This document shows, in pieces, positions 14,953 through 17,669 of a stretch of 17,669 bases of DNA. The translations under genes were made by a program, and so were the position numbers. The notes under the pieces are model-generated. The model was not told the DNA's origin. It was given only the letters and a program-made list of their open reading frames with translations, and did no database searches. This stretch comes from Deltaproteobacteria bacterium (lineage in GTDB: Bacteria; Desulfobacterota; Desulfobacteria; Desulfobacterales; B30-G6), in assembly GCA_019313725.1 (NCBI GenBank), contig JAFDAT010000076.1, positions 1 through 17,669 on the forward strand, in the 5' to 3' direction. Each line of letters begins with the position of its first letter. Position 1 is the first letter of the stretch.

Positions 14953-16176
14953 GTGTTGACGCAAAAGAATATATTCACCCTGCCCCATCTGGTGTTATTG
15001 CTCACCTGGTGGCTCTTTGCCATGTACTACGCCAGCCGGTTCAATTACTCCCCCATGATCCCCCTTATCAAGGATGATCTGAACATATCCAATACCCATG
15101 CCGGCTGGCTGATGGCCAGTTTCTTTATCAGCTACACCGCCTTTCAGATCCCGTCCGGATATATCGGCGACCATTTCGGACCACGCAAAGCCCTTACCTG
15201 GGGAGCGGTTATTTCCATCGGCGGAAATTTAATTTTCAGTCAGGGTTCATCGCTGGCCATCCTTGCTGTGGGACAGCTTGTCAATGGCCTGGGGCAGGCC
15301 CTGGGATGGAACTCGGCGGTAAAACTGATTGTCAACTGGTTTCCCCGGTCAAGGCGAGCCACGGCCATTGGTCTGTTTATCACCTGCGTCACTATCGGCA
15401 GTAGTTTTGGTATCCGCATGGCCGGCTTTCTTGGCGGTCATCTGGGGTGGAGAAGCGCCTTTATTTTCCTGCCGGCTCTGCTGGGTCTGACCGTGACGTT
15501 TTTCTGGTTTTCCATCAGGGATACGCCTGGAGAAAAGGGCCTGCCGGACTTCGATGATGAAGTTCACATCGAACGCCGCATCGAAAACGATCCACGCCCA
15601 AAACTGTTACTGATTTTAAGCAACAGAACCCTGTGGGTAGTCGGACTGGTCTACTTCTGTTTTGTATATGTACAGTTCGGGTGTCTGGTATGGATTCCCT
15701 CTTTTATATCCGAAACCTGGTCCATGAGCATCGACCGTGCCAGCCTGGTCTCTTCCCTCATCCTTCTTCCAGGCGTTTTCGCGGCCCCCTTGGGCGGATA
15801 CCTGTCCGACCATTATTTCAAAGGGAAGCGGAGACCATTGATTATTTTCGGCCTTGTCGTATTGGCGGCATCCTGCTTTACCCTGTCTTTAGGGGTCGGC
15901 TTTCACATCGGTGTCGTTGCCCTGTCCGTGGTGGGTCTCATGATTATCATGCCGGATATTTTGCTGGCATCCATTCCATCCGATATTTTCTCACGCAAAC
16001 TGACAGCTACAGCCATGGGATTCCTGGCGACATTCACCAGCACATCGGGTATTGTATCCACGGCCGTATCCGGTAAACTCGCCGATCTGTACGGTTCTTT
16101 CAGCATCGTTTTTGTCTGCTTCGGCGTTGTCGCCCTGACTGGTGCGCTTCTGGCATTTCTAATCAATGAGAAATAG
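14953..16176 (+). CDS. MFS transporter (12-span type), coupled to methyltransferase copy 2
   Basis: A 407-residue integral inner-membrane protein of the major facilitator superfamily. It has a hydrophobic first span (about 10-30, LPHLVLLLTWWLFAMYYASR) and the loop 2-3 signature GYIGDHFGPRKAL (69-81). The matching second-half loop is GGYLSDHYFKGKRRP. The segment GWNSAVKLIVNWFPRSRRAT (118-137) resembles anion:cation symporter and organophosphate antiporter relatives. The start must be at GTG 14953 or TTG 14956, because the first ATG (15022) would cut span one. GTG follows the TAA of the methyltransferase directly, in the same frame and without a visible ribosome binding site, so reinitiation by terminating ribosomes is likely. 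Substrate unknown; a methylated amine or carboxylate is an inference from the neighbour. Confidence 0.9.
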   Translation: MLTQKNIFTLPHLVLLLTWWLFAMYYASRFNYSPMIPLIKDDLNISNTHAGWLMASFFISYTAFQIPSGYIGDHFGPRKALTWGAVISIGGNLIFSQGSSLAILAVGQLVNGLGQALGWNSAVKLIVNWFPRSRRATAIGLFITCVTIGSSFGIRMAGFLGGHLGWRSAFIFLPALLGLTVTFFWFSIRDTPGEKGLPDFDDEVHIERRIENDPRPKLLLILSNRTLWVVGLVYFCFVYVQFGCLVWIPSFISETWSMSIDRASLVSSLILLPGVFAAPLGGYLSDHYFKGKRRPLIIFGLVVLAASCFTLSLGVGFHIGVVALSVVGLMIIMPDILLASIPSDIFSRKLTATAMGFLATFTSTSGIVSTAVSGKLADLYGSFSIVFVCFGVVALTGALLAFLINEK

Positions 16177-16212
16177 GATGCCCGTAAATATAAATGAATA
16201 ATTCTTCCTGGG

Positions 16213-17496
16213 TTAGGGTTCGCTGCTTAAAAATTTCTCCCGCCAGGACCCGGGTTTTTCCAGAAAAAGAGTGCACAGAGCCGCAAAAATGGCCGCCAGC
16301 ATGCTGGCAGTTATGGGGATTGCATAACTCTGCCGCAGGTCGAACATGAAGCCGGCAAAGGTAGGTCCCAAAAGCGAGCCGATGGCGACACTGGTGTAGA
16401 GTGCGCCGATGATGCCGCTGATGTTGGTACCGCTGAAGTAATCCGCTGTCACCGCCGGAAGCAGGGCCACAAAACCACCGTATGAGGTGCCGAATATAAC
16501 GGCCAGCAGGACCAGTCCCCAGAAATCGGGAGCCGTCAACCACCATGCGAATATGGCTCCCATGACAGCGTACATGCAGGCCAGCGACAGACGCCGCCCG
16601 ATCCGGTCGGCAAACCCGCCGATCAGAAACCGGCCTACCGTGCTGCCGACGCCAATCATGCTGAGCAGCATGACCCCGGTGGATGTCGCCAAACCAAGGT
16701 CTTTTGCATACGGCATCAGATGGACGAACGGGATGAAGAGACCCATGGATGCACAGAATGTCCCCGCATAGAGAAGCCAGAAAGGACGCGTTTTCAGAAC
16801 ATCCCTCACGGTCACATCACCTGCTGGTATCAATTTGGCTGCGGCAGATCCTTCATCGGGAACATCATCATCCCCTGCACCGACCGATGCGTTATCAGGC
16901 TTCAGGCCCATCTTACCAGGAGAATCAACGATCAGAAGGGTCGCGACCAGACCGCAGGACAACACACATGCCCCCATGACCACATAGGCCATGCGCCAGT
17001 CGCTCCAATGGATCAGGAATGCCGAAAAAACAGGCATTCCCAGAGTGCCCAGGCCGATGCCCATTACCGCAATACCTGAAGCCAGGCCGCGTCGAACCAC
17101 GAACCACCGTTGAACCACACCCACAGCCGGCACATAAGTGAAACCGACACCGATACCGATGCATAGGCCGTAGCTAATGTAGAGCTGACGAACGGTTGTC
17201 GCAAAACTCGACATCAGCAGACCGAGACCGATGACTGCCACGCCAAAAGCGATAACCCAGCGTGAACCTATTCTGTCGGCGATCTGGCCGCTGATGGCAC
17301 CCAGGCTGAAGTAGATAAAACCGGCGATGGCAAACACGAGTGAGGTGGAACTCCGGGATGTGCCGAATTCCGCCTGGAAGGACTCGAAAAAAGTCGTAAA
17401 GGAATAGACACTGCCGAAGGCCAGGAACAGCAATACGCATACGCAGGCCACCACGATCCAGCCATAAAAAATTTTCAGTCGCCGCACAGGTCCCAT
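16213..17496 (-). CDS. MFS transporter, monocarboxylate/oxalate-formate antiporter type
   Basis: A 427-residue inner-membrane carrier beginning FYGWIVVACVCVLLFLAFG, the typical opening of monocarboxylate-porter and OFA-type MFS proteins. Loop 2-3 signature GQIADRIGSRW is at 70-80 and its second-half copy GGFADRIGRR at 293-302. A charged, acidic central loop (about 192-232) separates the two six-span halves. It probably carries a small organic anion. It converges on the other MFS gene, with 36 bp between stops and no clear terminator. The ATG at 17496 has AGG only 1-2 nt away, which is too close. The GTG three codons later (17487) has AGGA at 8 nt and may be the real start. Confidence 0.88.
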   Translation of the reverse strand: MGPVRRLKIFYGWIVVACVCVLLFLAFGSVYSFTTFFESFQAEFGTSRSSTSLVFAIAGFIYFSLGAISGQIADRIGSRWVIAFGVAVIGLGLLMSSFATTVRQLYISYGLCIGIGVGFTYVPAVGVVQRWFVVRRGLASGIAVMGIGLGTLGMPVFSAFLIHWSDWRMAYVVMGACVLSCGLVATLLIVDSPGKMGLKPDNASVGAGDDDVPDEGSAAAKLIPAGDVTVRDVLKTRPFWLLYAGTFCASMGLFIPFVHLMPYAKDLGLATSTGVMLLSMIGVGSTVGRFLIGGFADRIGRRLSLACMYAVMGAIFAWWLTAPDFWGLVLLAVIFGTSYGGFVALLPAVTADYFSGTNISGIIGALYTSVAIGSLLGPTFAGFMFDLRQSYAIPITASMLAAIFAALCTLFLEKPGSWREKFLSSEP

Positions 17497-17669
17497 CCTA
17501 TCATCGTCTGGAATACAAACTATTTTTTAGTGCATCCCCATACCTACCTTCGTCCAGAACCAAACGGAATGGGAAGTACGCGCTGAAAACCGCCCTGGAG
17601 TCGATGATACCGGATCTGCAAAGAACCGACATCTAACGGGTTTTGGGTTGGTCTGGTTATCAATCAGGC

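Noticed and set aside
17501..17632. 43-codon open frame on - just upstream of the right-hand MFS gene, ending at the TGA before its start
   Set aside because: It has no ribosome binding site or recognisable motif. A leader peptide is possible but unsupported.
17545..17637. Open stretch on + ending YALKTALESMIPDLQRTDI
   Set aside because: It reads somewhat like protein but has no start codon with a ribosome binding site, no family match, and lies in a short spacer at the window end.

Overview
The window looks like chromosomal DNA of an anaerobic bacterium. A sulfate-reducing Desulfobacterota lineage such as the Desulfobacterales is my best guess. The reasons are a tungsten-type aldehyde:ferredoxin oxidoreductase with its own ferredoxin, a short PutA without a DNA-binding domain, and two non-pyrrolysine MttB-family methyltransferases side by side. 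No 16S rRNA or other taxonomic marker is present, so this is inference from gene content.

Left part (1 to about 4,400, all real genes on +, visibly AT-richer, long spacers): the 3' part of an enolase-superfamily sugar-acid dehydratase-like gene cut by the window edge; a small membrane protein; a decayed C-terminal fragment of an aldehyde oxidoreductase (on -); a TagD/LicC-type cytidylyltransferase; and a LicD-family protein with an extra C-terminal beta-sandwich-like domain. The cytidylyltransferase and LicD genes suggest CDP-activation and transfer of a phospho-alcohol (choline, ethanolamine or glycerol type) to a cell-surface glycan. This part looks like an accessory or transferred segment.

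Middle part (4,449 to 13,153, all on -, read right to left): xylose-isomerase-like TIM barrel, PutA (proline dehydrogenase plus glutamate-semialdehyde dehydrogenase), FadR-type GntR regulator, MttB-family methyltransferase, three-cluster ferredoxin, and aldehyde:ferredoxin oxidoreductase. PutA to ferredoxin are tightly packed (18 bp gap, 14 bp overlap, 6 bp gap) and look like one operon. The oxidoreductase follows after a 247 bp spacer that holds a repeat.

Right part: a 380 bp divergent region carries a candidate promoter and operator for a second MttB-family gene. That gene abuts an MFS transporter gene (stop codon directly followed by start codon, same frame). A second, convergent MFS transporter gene ends the window.

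Working together (inference): the transporters, MttB-type demethylases and PutA fit uptake of an N-methylated amino acid, possibly a proline betaine. Methyl removal would be followed by oxidation of proline to glutamate, under a FadR-type regulator and linked to ferredoxin redox chemistry. No corrinoid protein or corrinoid:tetrahydrofolate methyltransferase lies in the window, so this depends on genes elsewhere.
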